DNA of 64,000 bases from NCBI GenBank assembly GCA_023374025.1, contig SIJG01000013.1:2165198-2229197 (forward strand), read 5' to 3'. A program made the position numbers and the translations under genes. The notes beneath the pieces are model-generated. The model saw only the letters and a program-made list of their open reading frames with translations. It had not been told where the DNA came from and did not search any database. The DNA is from Heterodera schachtii. Lineage: Eukaryota > Nematoda > Chromadorea > Rhabditida > Heteroderidae. Positions 39,156 to 50,072 of the stretch are shown piece after piece (within the stretch, counting starts at the first letter, position 1; every line of letters starts with the position of its first letter).

Positions 39156-40939
39156 ATGTTAACTTTTACCAATTTGTCAACAGAAGCAGATGAAGGTAAG
39201 AAAAGAATTGACAGTGAAATGGATAAATAAAATAAATATTCCGTAAAAAGGAAATGATTAACATTTAAATAGGGTAATTTTTTTTTAGAATTTTCAAATT
39301 TGAAATATAAAAAAAGGTGTCGTATTTTGATCAAATTGACTTTGGTTGGCTTATTTTTTCTATATTTTTCAAAATTCTTTTAAAAAGGTCAAAATTTCAC
39401 TTTTCTATTTCGCTGTTCTCCTCAATTTTTTAAAAGAGTTTTGAAAATAAAAATTCCGGCTTTGGAATGCTTAAATTCTTTTATTCCCTAACGAATTTAA
39501 AAATTTTAGAAATGTATTGTCGTGATTCTTCGCTTATTTTTGGTCAAAAATTGGACAATTCAGAATCAATTAGTGATCAACAACTGATGAAGGTGCGCGA
39601 AATCCCAACAGAAACAACATAAAGACTGTGATGATTATTGGTATTTATAGGAAATTAGTCAAAAGTTTGCCAGGATGGAAATGGAATTGCGGGAAACGGA
39701 ACAAATGTGCTTAATGGAGGACCTCAGAATTGAAAAGGCAAGTTTTTTTACATACAAATTTTTATTAAATTATTTTTTTACTTTTTGCATAAATATTTAT
39801 AATTTTGTTTTTAGAAGGGCACTTCAAGCAGAGTTAGAACAACAGAAGCAGATGATGGAACAATTTTTGTTGTTGCAAGCAAAGGTGGAAAAAATGGAAA
39901 AGGAAAATTGCGGTAAGAAAATTGATTAATTAAAATTATAATAATTAGGGTTTACTTTTGATATTAATCATATTTTTTAATTTTAAAAATTATAAATTTT
40001 CTTCCGAATTTAAGTTCCTGATGATCAATTCACAGCCCAATTGCAAAATGATCGGAAGACAATTTTGGAACGGATCAGTGAATTGGAGAATCGGCAAAAG
40101 GAGGTGAATAAATGGGATTTCGCTATTTTATTACTTTTAAATTAAAAATGAATTGTATAAATTTCGAAAATTTCAATTTAAAGCAGCAAAATTGTTGGGA
40201 TGCGAATGCTTGTCACTATGACATCGAAATCACTGATGCCCAAAGATTGACGGCACTTCACAAATGGGAAGACCGAATGAGTACGTATAAGACAAAATAA
40301 GGGAATACGGTATTTGTTTGTTACGGCATTTATTTGGAAATTTAATTTTTTCAAAGCCTTTCGTTCTGTGTTCGCCAAACACTCGCTTCGTTACTCCACT
40401 TCCACTGACTTTCCCAACATTTTTTACTTTGAAATTTCGATCCTAGAAATGCGATGGTAATTTAAATTAATAAAAAATAATAAATATTTAATTAATAAGG
40501 CAAAGGTTTTTTATTATTTTTAATTTGGCACTTTCAGGACCATTCTCTTCGGCTTTTCCGTCAAACAGCTGATGCCATTGAATGAGAACATTCAGGACTA
40601 CACTGGCACTTACGTTTTTTCAAATCGCTGTGAATTTTGGGCCAACGGCTCGAGGAAAGGTAAAACTGACGAATTTTCCCGTGGCGATATTGTTGGCATT
40701 GGCGTTGACTTTGGCACTCGTCAAATATTTTTTACGAAAAATGGACAACGATTGGGTTGGAAATAATAAATTAATTCAACATTAATGAATATTTTGAAGG
40801 ATTCACGCACACTTTGGACTTGGACTGTTCAGTTGACTTTGACCATTTGTTTCCATTTGCTACACTTCGTAATTTTGATGACAAAATTGTGGCAAATTTT
40901 GGGCCCAATTTCAAATTCGATCGCTCCGTTCTCTGCTGA
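39156..40939 (+). CDS. SPRY-domain protein with coiled-coil N-terminus (copy 1)
   Basis: Exons: 39156-39195, 39510-39592, 39651-39737, 39815-39912, 40015-40103, 40184-40280, 40357-40456, 40538-40755, 40800-40939. The first half is charged and heptad-rich (coiled coil). The second half is a SPRY/B30.2 domain: NCWDANACHYDIEI, FRSVFAKHS, IFYFEISIL, YTGTYVFSN, FWANGSRKG, GDIVGIGVD, TRQIFFTKNG and a terminal NFGPNFKFD. No signal peptide is evident from the ATG at 39156, which follows a TTTCCAG acceptor. Exon 3 ends with a GC donor (GCAAGT). Exon 4 is one base too long for the frame used by its homologue at 53985 (an extra G at about 39817-39819), so this copy may be frameshifted or the junction may be misread. 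Confidence 0.7.
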
Positions 40940-41541
40940 AGAAATAAAAATGATCAGTTCTTTGATCAATTCATATAGCTTCTTTTGCCATTTTATTGCT
41001 GTTCTTTAGTAATGTTTTTCATTTCATCAAATTAAATCTCTTCTAATTCTGGCATAATTTTGCTTAATTGGTTTGACATTTATAATTCAAATATTATTCA
41101 CATTTCGGTTGGACCTAACATTTTTACCAAAATACTTTTTTACATTAATATTTTTAAAGTGATTTGATCAGTCACAGTTCGGAATGTTCCCTTGCCTGAC
41201 GGAGAGGAAAATTTTTTGGTCAAAACCTTTAATAACTCATTAAAAATTTCAAGAATTTTCACGGCGGTGTCGGCACCGCCAGATCACTTCTGTTTCTGAA
41301 TGAACAAATTAAAAATTCCTGTGTTGAAAAAACCAATCTTTTCACTTTCGAAAGGAATAAAATTAACCTTTTTTTGAATTTTATGGTTTATTTTTTGAAA
41401 TTTTTTTCTAAAATTCGATAATTAAAGTGCATTCTTTACATATTAAGTCCTAGGATTAGGATTTATATATTTAAAGCTTTTTTGGGAAATTTTACGCATG
41501 AAAAGCTCAGTATGTTTAACTGTTTTCTTTTCAATCAGAGC

Positions 41542-42089
41542 CAGGGGTGCGATCGGCAAAACCCAAAAACCGGGCGCACGAGTTAAAAAACCGGGCAAAA
41601 ACCGGGCAAACATTTTCAAAAACCGGGCAAAAAACCGGGCATATTTTTTATTTGATACTTACAAAAGTACATTCGTTAAAATTCACCCCAAACTCATCAC
41701 TCGAGATTGAAACGGCTAAATCAGAAATTGCTTCCTCAGCACTTGAAATTTGTTCATCGAAATTTTGAGTTGAAGATGATTGTTGAAATGTAACTTTGGA
41801 AATGAAATCAGAAATAGATTTTTGTGACATTATTCTAAAATAGGGACTGAAGAGCAACGTTAAAATTTTTAATTACTTAACAATGAAAAATTAAGTTTTA
41901 GTTTGTTAATCTTGGCAAAATGTTTAATAAAAATCAAATAAATGATAGAAAAACAAGAAAATTGGAAAAATTAGGCAAAACCCCAAAAACCGGGCAAAAA
42001 CCGGGCAAATTCAAAAACCGGGCAAAAACCGGGCACAGACCCCCAAAACCGGGCAAATGCCCGGTTTTCCAGGTAAAATCGCACCCCTG
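41542..42089. mobile_element. hAT-like MITE with perfect 8-bp target duplication
   Basis: The element begins CAGGGGTGCGAT and ends ATCGCACCCCTG. The 8 bases on each side are identical (ATCAGAGC at 41534-41541 and 42090-42097). The subterminal parts are packed with ACCGGGC repeats. On the minus strand the interior has an open frame of 60 residues starting MSQKSISDFISKV, which may be the start of the parental transposase. These features fit a deletion derivative of a hAT transposon. Confidence 0.88.
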
Positions 42090-42805
42090 ATCAGAGCGAG
42101 TTTTTTCCGTATAAAAAATGTTTTGGTCTTTTTGGAGTTTTTTGCAATATTTAGACGATTTTTTTAGATTTAGATTTATTTATTTTATTTTTTTTTTGCA
42201 AAAAAGGCGATTTTGCACTCAAATCCATGCTCCAAAACCATCTGCTTTAATTCGACATTGGGTTTCATTGTTCCTGAAGATTAACGCCTAAAACATTGAA
42301 ATGATTTTGTTGTAATTATGCTAGCGAAATTGATAAATAATGAGATATTTGAGAGTTCACGAATTTATGAACAATTTGGTTTCAATTTTAAAAATTTTTC
42401 GTCTTTTTGGGGTTTTTAGCAAATTTTTGGGTTTTCAGCAAATATATATGTACATATTTGGCATTTTTTATCAAATACAAACCCTAACTATGTTTATTTC
42501 AATTATCAATGATGTAAGAAATCGTCTCGAAAAAATCCAAAATATTAATATTACAATTAAGGAAAAATCACAAAAACCCGTTTTCCGTTATCCGTAATGA
42601 AGGGCTACAAAAAGGCCGCTATTTCCGTAATCCTAATTGCGTGTTGCCTGCCGCGAAGGAATTTCGTTTTTTAAAAAGCTCCACATGGAACTTTCGACAC
42701 CCATTAAATTTTCAGAATATTTTCCATTATTTACTGAATTCAAAATAAAATTCTATTTATTTTCTCTGTAAATGATATGCCAAAATTGATAAATAATATT
42801 TTGTG

Positions 42806-43704
42806 TCATTTGTCCCGTTTTGTTCCGTTTGTCATTTGTCCAATTAGTTGGCCATCAGAGTGCCATTTGGACTGTCCATCTCCGTCTCCTCCCCCATGCC
42901 CTCCAATTCCGTCCGCCTCGTCGTCCATGGCGTCGTCCTCGAGCAGTTCGTCCTCTGCCAATTGGTCAAAGTCCGACTCTTCCGCCCCCAAGTCGTCGAC
43001 CGCCTCAGTGTCCAAGTTGTTTTCCTCCGCCACCACTTCCGCACTCGACGGTCCCTTCTGAGCATTCTCCGCCGCCTTTGGCACGGCTTTCACTGCTGCC
43101 ATTGGTTTGGCTTCAAATTAGCAATGTTTGGCACAATATTAAATTATTTACTTGGGCTCTTTTTGTCATTGGCTTTGGCAGCTTGGGATTTTTTGTCTAA
43201 ATTTATTCCATTTTTAATTATTATTTAATATTAATAATAATTACCATTTTTAGGCGCTCCTTTCCCTTTGGCTGGCTTAGCTTTTTTGTCTAAAATTCAA
43301 AAATTAACTTTTTAAATTTCTTTTTATATTAAAATTCTTACCCTTTTTGCCTTTGGCGTCCTTTTTTCCTTTTCCCTTTGATTTTGCGTCTTTTTTAATT
43401 CCTTAATTAATTAATTAATTAATTTGTATTAATTAGTCCCTCTCTCTTTTCTGCTTTACCTCCTTTCGCTGCTCCTTTCGGCGCCGCTTTTCCTTTTGCT
43501 GGCGTTGCAATTGCTCCTTTAAAAGCATATTCCAATTAATATTTATTATTAATTTATTTATACCTTTCTTATTGTCTTTTTTCACTGCCTTTGAATTGGC
43601 TAAAATAATAAAATATTTTTAATTTTTTAATTAATTTGGCCACCTGTCTCAAGAATAACAGCCAAAACCAAGCAAACCATGGCCAGGAAGAGAATGGCGC
43701 GCAT
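42806..43704 (-). CDS. predicted secreted protein, Lys/Ala-rich repeats then acidic tail
   Basis: Seven exons: 43644-43704, 43564-43599, 43460-43516, 43342-43401, 43245-43289, 43152-43196, 42806-43110; 202 residues, all phases fit. Exon 1 is a near-ideal signal peptide (MRAILFLAMVCLVLAVILET). Exons 2-6 are small (36-60 bp) and similar to each other in content, each encoding a lysine/alanine/glycine block such as KKAKPAKGKGAPK and KKDAKSKGKGKKDAKGKK, which look like nuclear-localisation-type sequence. Exon 7 is acidic (EEN, DDLGAEESDFDQ, EDELLEDDAMDDEAD) and then Gly-rich. No family is recognised. The combination resembles lysine-rich nuclear effectors described in cyst nematodes, but identity is not claimed. 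A duplicated upstream block lies at 43800-44390. Confidence 0.75.
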
Positions 43705-43789
43705 TTTAAAGGATAATAAAAGCAAATTAATTAAATTAAAATAATTCGAATATGTTTTTCGCTTGGCTTTCTTTTGACTTTTATATTCC

Positions 43790-44390
43790 TCCTAAAATCG
43801 TTTATTTCCTTTGAAATTGTAAATAATTTTTTCATAATTTTTTGCCCGGAAATGATGCCAATGCCAACCATTTTTTCCATTGATTTGTCTATGCCATTTT
43901 TATGTCCGTTTCCTTCCTGTGATTTCATAATTATTTTGCTCTTTCTTCATCAATATATTATTTTGAAATATATTTTCTTTTATTTATAATTTTTTAAATT
44001 TTAGAATTTTTAATCGATTAATTTCACAAATCTTTCAATTAAAATAATTTTAATTTTTTCACAAAATTAAACCGGCCTTTACCTTAAAAATTCAATTTTT
44101 GTTGATAAAACATGGAGATGTCCTAAAAAAGTGGAACCAAAAAGCAATTAAAAGAGCCTCAATTTGGGTTTTTATCTGATTGAATTCTTTTTAACAAAGT
44201 GTTGTAACTTTTTATTTTCTTTGAAATTGGAATGTTTTTCTAAAATTTGAGCTCGGAAATGGTGCCAATGCCAACAATTTTCTCTCAATGATTTGTTTAT
44301 GCCATTTTTATGTTCCTTTTTTGGGCACTCAGTACCCGATTTTCTTATTTGTAAAATGCCAAGCGCCCCCCTAATTTGCCTTTCTCTCAT
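43790..44390. repeat. duplicated upstream block of the secreted basic/acidic gene
   Basis: About 43800-43930 and 44205-44320 share segments: TTTCCTTTGAAATTG, GGAAATG.TGCCAATGCCAAC, and GATTTGT.TATGCCATTTTTATGT. They look like two tandem copies of the promoter-side sequence of the gene at 42806-43704, suggesting a former tandem gene copy. Confidence 0.55.
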
Positions 44391-45193
44391 CTTTTTGGGT
44401 CGTTTTAAATCGAAGGCAATTTTCTGTTTGAGATCTCAAACCGCTATTTACCATTGAAACTTTTCATTCTGATGTTACTATCCATCATTAGAAATTACTA
44501 TTTTGGCATTTGTCACTAAAATAGTTAAAATTCACTATTTTGACATTTTGTCACTATTTTTTCACTATTTCGACATTTTTTTTGGAAAACTTCTCAATAA
44601 AATGCAATATAACAAAAAAAAGCACCCCCTAAGAATCGACCTAAATTTTTAAAAAAAATATATTCCCCAAAGAATTGGAAAATTTTCTCAAAAATTGTTC
44701 CCCAAATTTTTTTTCTTGACAAAATTTTTGATTAAAAATGGCAATATTTGCTAAGAAATATTAGAAAGGAAAGATACCTCCTCATTTCAACTGCAACCAG
44801 TGAATAAAAATTATTTTTGCTCAATTTTCGGCTGAAAATTACGTCACTATTTGTCATTATTTCGGACTTTTTGTCACTATTTTGGCATTTTTCCTCTCTA
44901 TCTTATTTCAGCTTTTATTTATTACAAGTTTAAAACAAATTAAATAATTTCAATTCTTTCTCTCTTTCTATATGCTGCCTCACAATTTGTGTTTCTCTGC
45001 ACAAATCGTTGTACTTTCTCTCTCTCTCTCTTTCTCTTCCAATTACCCAATTTGGTGCACTATTTCCATGGGTTAATTAAAAAAGACTAATTTCCCTCTG
45101 CTGGAGAATGAGTGGAATTTGTGCAACCATATCATTCCACCAAACAGTCAATTTTCGTTTTAATAGCCTATGCTTTTTTGTTCATATTATGAA

Positions 45194-45822
45194 TAGGGCT
45201 GGGAATTTAAGTCAAATGACTTTTTTTTTGCTGACTCTAAATGGCCTTAAATGGCTTAAAAAGTGTTCTAAACTTTGTTTGAGGCTTCTAACATGCTTTT
45301 GTGACTTTTTTTGACTTTTTTTACCCTTTTTGGGATTTTTATGACTTTTTTGAGTTTTTGCGACTTTTTTCGTATTTTGACTTTTTGAGGCGAAATTTGA
45401 ATTTTAGCGAAGAAAATGCCGAAAAATACAAAGAAAATTCCGAAAAATAAAATTTCGATCGGTGAAAAGGCAATGAAACCTGGATGAATTTTTTCTTAGT
45501 TGTGCAAGAATCACTTTTTTATGCCTATTTTAGGTACCTATTTATAAAATTAAGTGCCTAAAAATACGATCAAAATATTATTCTATAAATTATTAAAAAT
45601 GGGATTTTTTTAACTTTCGCCTAATTTTCCAGGACTTTTTTGCATTTTTTACGTGCTTTTTTAAATTTTTTTGTGACCTTTTGGCTGTTTTTTCAGGACT
45701 TTTTTAAATTTTTTGTGACTTTTTTGCCTTTTTTATGACTTTTTTGTGACTTTTTGGCGATTTTTTATGACTTTTTTAGTCGACTTTTTGAAGATTTTTA
45801 GTGACTTAAATTCCCAGCCCTA
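45194..45822. mobile_element. hAT-like MITE with perfect 8-bp target duplication
   Basis: The terminal inverted repeats are perfect over 20 bp (TAGGGCTGGGAATTTAAGTC and its complement). The flanking 8 bp are identical (ATTATGAA at 45186-45193 and 45823-45830). The interior is a low-complexity array of GACTTTTTT units on both sides, with no coding capacity. The perfect ends suggest recent insertion. Confidence 0.92.
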
Positions 45823-46249
45823 ATTATGAATTAATCGACCCTAATGTTCAAATTTTTACAAAGTTTGTTTCGCATTTACGGATATTTTCGGATTTGTGTT
45901 TTTTTTCTGATGGTCTTAGGTAGAGACTTGTGGTCTTGTCGAGTGTGCGCTGGTTTTTAGTGCAATACTAATTAGCATTCAACGAAAAAACAACTTTTGT
46001 GTTTTTTGTCCGGGTTTACCGTTTAAAAGATTGAAATTGAATTTCCCAATTTTGTTCAATTGTCATAGTTTTGAAAAACGACTTTTTATCAGCATAAAAA
46101 GTTACACAGGCTGAATTTGTCAGAATTTTTGGCCTACAAAATATTGAAAAAGGTCTAATTGTAAGATGATTATTACTGCATAAACACATGACCATGACTG
46201 TACCGCGTGAATCTCATTTTTTGTCATTTTAAAGCCTCTGTTATCGGAA

Positions 46250-48420
46250 TAAGTAGCACATTTTAATTAATGATTTTTTCGTACAATTCAAATTTAAATA
46301 CATGAGAAATAATTACAGAAATTAACGAAATCTTTTTTAATGAATAAAATAAAATAAAAGAAAGCTTTACATGCTTAATCACAATAAAATAAAATAAAAA
46401 TAATAATCAAATAAATTAAAATTAAATAAAATAAAATTTACTGAAAAAAAATCTAAACATATACTTAAAGTGAGATATTCAGATAATATTGTTAACCAAA
46501 TAATAAGCATTATTTAATAAGCATTATTTTTATTATTCTTTTATAAATAAGTCATGTTTGAATTAAAATTTTAATTCAATAAATGGTTGTTTTTATTTTT
46601 TACAAATAACAGAAAACCCTAATTAAAATATATAGAAAAAATTCCTACCACAACATTCGCTCTACTCTGTTTAAAACAAACATAAATAAAAGTTCAATAA
46701 ATATTAAAGGAAACCAACCATAAATTGAATTATATAAGATAGAATAATATATCAAATTCAAAACAATCGTAAAAAATACAAAAATTATTTACAAAGCATT
46801 TTAGGCCGAACCAGCAAGAGTCAACGTGGCCCTATCGCGAACAAGACACGGGCTCAAGGCGTTTTGCACCAAAGTTGCATATGTTTTTTGTATTAAATAA
46901 AATATCATATGCCTAAAATAATGCAGAGAATAAAATATGAATAAATTAGTTCATTTAGGTAGCAGAATAAATAATTATTAAACCTAAACAGGCATGCCAT
47001 TCAAGGAAAGAATAAGGAAGATTCATAATTAAATTAAATAAAAAATTATCAGTCATTTTGCATTTTTAAAAGTAAATTTTAAAGCTAACAAAGAAACAAA
47101 ATAACTGAGAATTAAAGTACTTTCGAAAGTTAATAAATTTAATATTAAAAACAAGAAAATGCTTTTTTATTAGTAAATAAATTAATATTTACAAAATATT
47201 TTGGGCAGACTTAGCACGAGCAACAGTTACATTATGTAATGCTCGGTTTAAATCACATGACAGTCAAAAAAGACCAATGAAGAACTCATATTTTTATAAT
47301 AAAATAACATTAAAAATACTTATTCTTTTGTATTGTTTAAAAATAAATTTTAAAGCTTAACATACTAAAAAAAACATTTCAACTCAAAAATTTATTTATT
47401 TCATACTTATTCGGAGACGAACAGGCAACTTTAATACAAGCACATTAAAAATTTAAAATATATTTAATAAATAGAAGAAAATCCTAATTAAAATACAAAC
47501 AAATAAAAATTCCTGCCCGAAATATTCGTTCTACTCATTTAAGACCCAAATACTAAATGCAAGTTCAAAAATATTAAAAAGAGAATATATCCTGAGTATG
47601 CTTAAATAGAATAACATATCAAATACTCAAAATAATAATTGTATTTTGGGACGACCCACAACGAGTAAATGTTGTGCTGTCAAGAGCTACGAAATATTAA
47701 ACAAAATAACGTTAGAAATAAATGCAGAGAATAAAATATGAATTAAAATATTCAATTAGGCAGCAGAACGAATAATTATTAAACATTTAAAAATGCATGA
47801 CATTCCAAGAAAGAATAATGGAAAACTCACTAATTAATAACTGTGAATTAAAGTATTTAGAATAATAAATTTAATTTATTAATAAGGAAAATGCATATTA
47901 TTATTTTTGCATAATGAGATTGAGTTAGGAATCAATGAACAAACAATCTAAATCTAAAATTCATAGTTTTTTAACAAAATTAATATAATAGATAGAATAA
48001 AATATGTAATATATTTTATAATTGGTATCTTTTGTAAAGAATAAAGTTAAATAAAAAATCATGCAATTTACTTTATCATTTGAAACGCCGCTAAATGTTT
48101 GTGTGTTGATAAAGCCGATTTGAATCGAAAACCTTGATATTAAATCAAAAAATGGGTCATAGAGAAATGAAAGTCACATATGAAAAAATTAATTTATTTA
48201 AAAAAATTGTTAACTATAAAATATTCAATGAGTCAGATTTCGTTCATGGAATTATTTTAAAAATGAATTGATAAAGAATACAACTAATTTTCTTTTGTTT
48301 ACGCTTTAATGTAAAATTAGCGTAAGAAATTCCCGAATTAATTGATAAAATGGTAAATAAAATTACTACATAGAATAAAACACGAATTAAAATATTCAAT
48401 TAGCCAACATAGCGAATAAT
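46250..48420. repeat. extremely AT-rich block with long-period degenerate repeats
   Basis: Over 2 kb almost without G or C except in short islands. A segment containing GAATAAAATATGAAT, then a TTAGGCAGCAGA-like stretch and AATAATTATTAAAC, recurs near 46929, 47731 and 48362. This gives periods of about 800 and 630 bp. Islands such as GGGCAGACTTAGCACGAGCAAC and GGACGACCCACAACGAG also look related. No gene was found. Confidence 0.6.
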
Positions 48421-48428
48421 TATTAAAC

Positions 48429-48540
48429 ACGAACTCGAGAAAAACTGACACTGGAGAAAGGACGACGCGGTTGGCTGCTGAAGCGATGCCCAATTGGACA
48501 AATGATTCAGTGGGAAGACGAAACTCGAACAATTTGAACA
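48429..48540 (+). pseudogene. fragment of an F-box-family gene C-terminus
   Basis: A short frame reading REKLTLEKGRRGWLLKRCPIG matches the C-terminal LTGERLTFKK...LVRCPI region of the gene at 24552-26034 and the same region of the next copy. It ends at a stop and has no other exons around it, so it is an isolated relic. Confidence 0.65.
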
Positions 48541-48755
48541 ATGTCAGCATTAATTTGAGTGTGTCAAAAAATGCATTGGATGATCAGAAGCATTTTGCAC
48601 ATTTTCAAAGTGTATTAATAAAATTGCACTTATATTTTGGAAATTATTGAATTGACAAATTGATCTGTTGATCCGTTTTTGATGCTAATTTTGCTCTTAA
48701 TTTTGTTGTTTTTTCCAATGGAAATATTTGTTCCATTTTGTATTTATTTCTTCAG
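48541..48755 (+). other. junction region before truncated F-box copy
   Basis: AT-rich. A frame starting at an ATG near 48682 (MLILLLILLFF) runs without a stop into the following exon and is very hydrophobic. It may be chance intron sequence or a captured signal-like start. Confidence 0.35.
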
Positions 48756-50072
48756 ATACATTGACCATTCCGTGATCACATTTCTCCATGTCAACAAGCA
48801 AATTTGGGACAGCAAAGGCACCAAATTGGATTTGAATCTGTTTTCACCCAAAACGAAGGATTTCCACCAGATTTGGGGTGCTTTTGTCCGTCAAATTTGG
48901 CCAATTTTTATGACAAGCATTCGCCATCTGAGCTTTGCCGGTCGTGATTGTATGGATAATTTGCGTCGTCGTATTTCACCAACAATTCTCGCCGATCTTG
49001 ATCATTTGGGTTCAATCGATTCCGGTTTTCTATTTCCCTATGGAATGGCTGACGATGGGCCAAATGCAAATGCTGCCGGGAAAGCGTTGTCCAAATGGTT
49101 GCACACGCCGAGAAAAGATGGTCAGCCGAAGGAATTGTGTTGCGCGGGTGTTTATTCGACAAAAAGAATCAAATGGTTCGACAATCACAAACAGGTCGAC
49201 AACAAACAAATTTATTTCAAGAAATTCTTTTTTTTTCTCGATAGGGATTTCCGGGACTAAAAGTCGCGTTTTTGCAGGACCGCGTCGATCCTGGGTTTTC
49301 CCTAAAAAATCGGTCGAATTCTGATTTCGAACACGAAAGCTTTTTGAAGAACAGCTAATAAATACATAATAGGCAATTCGGTTGTTTATGGGAAAAACGG
49401 AAAATCATTTTGGGCTCCGCCGAATCACTTACAATTTGATTTGGTTGCATATGATTCAAAAATGATGATGACAATTTGTTTTTGTTTAGGCATTTCTCCG
49501 TGCCACCACTTCTGTCAGTTACAATATTCGAATTGCTTTTCGTGTGACAATAACGCCAATTGAACAATTTGAATTGGTGAATGAACGGACGAATGAGAAG
49601 CTGACACTGAGCAAAGAATCTGATAATTTGCTGTTGAAAAGGTGCCCAATTGGGGAGACGGCGGCGGAGGTTCAGCAGCAGAAAGACAAGAAATTTGACC
49701 ATTTGAACACAGTGTTCTGTATTTGCGATGCCATTGGGTGAGCAGGAAGATGGTGCTTTACTTTTGTATAGGCCCGGACTTGACAGGGACGGGACAGTAC
49801 CCTCTGTACAGTAATTTCCCAGTCGTCAAACACAACAGGACCAGCACGGGTTCCTGTTAAAACATGACTTCTGTCCTTGTCTTGTCCTTCCTGTTCTGCT
49901 GGTCTATCTCGGAAACCCTGGGCCGCGTTTTTTAATAATTCCGGACTCTATTTTTACAAAAAGTTGATCCAATTGAAATTGAGTTTAATTTAGGCCACTG
50001 ATTCCACCAGGTCAAAGCGACGAAAAACTGTTCTCGACTCCCGAGCCCAGTGATCAGCGGAAGAAGAAGTGA
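48756..50072 (+). pseudogene. F-box-family gene lacking its F-box exons
   Basis: Three exons with intact phases: 48756-49194, 49490-49737, 49994-50072. They correspond to exons 3-5 of the gene at 24552-26034. Shared pattern: FVRQIWPIFM.SIRHLSFAGRD, LRRRISPTILAD, GKALSKWLHTPRKDGQPKEL, then ERTNEKLTLSKESDNLLLKRCPI, ending QRKKK. The first two exons, which carry the start and F-box-like segment, are missing, so by comparison it is 5'-truncated. The exons themselves are open, so a transcript starting at the ATG near 48682 cannot be excluded. Confidence 0.65.

Noticed and set aside
42820..43228. Two plus-strand frames of 126 residues rich in Pro/Arg/Ser
   Set aside because: Antisense of the acidic last exon of the minus-strand secreted gene. 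No splice or family support.
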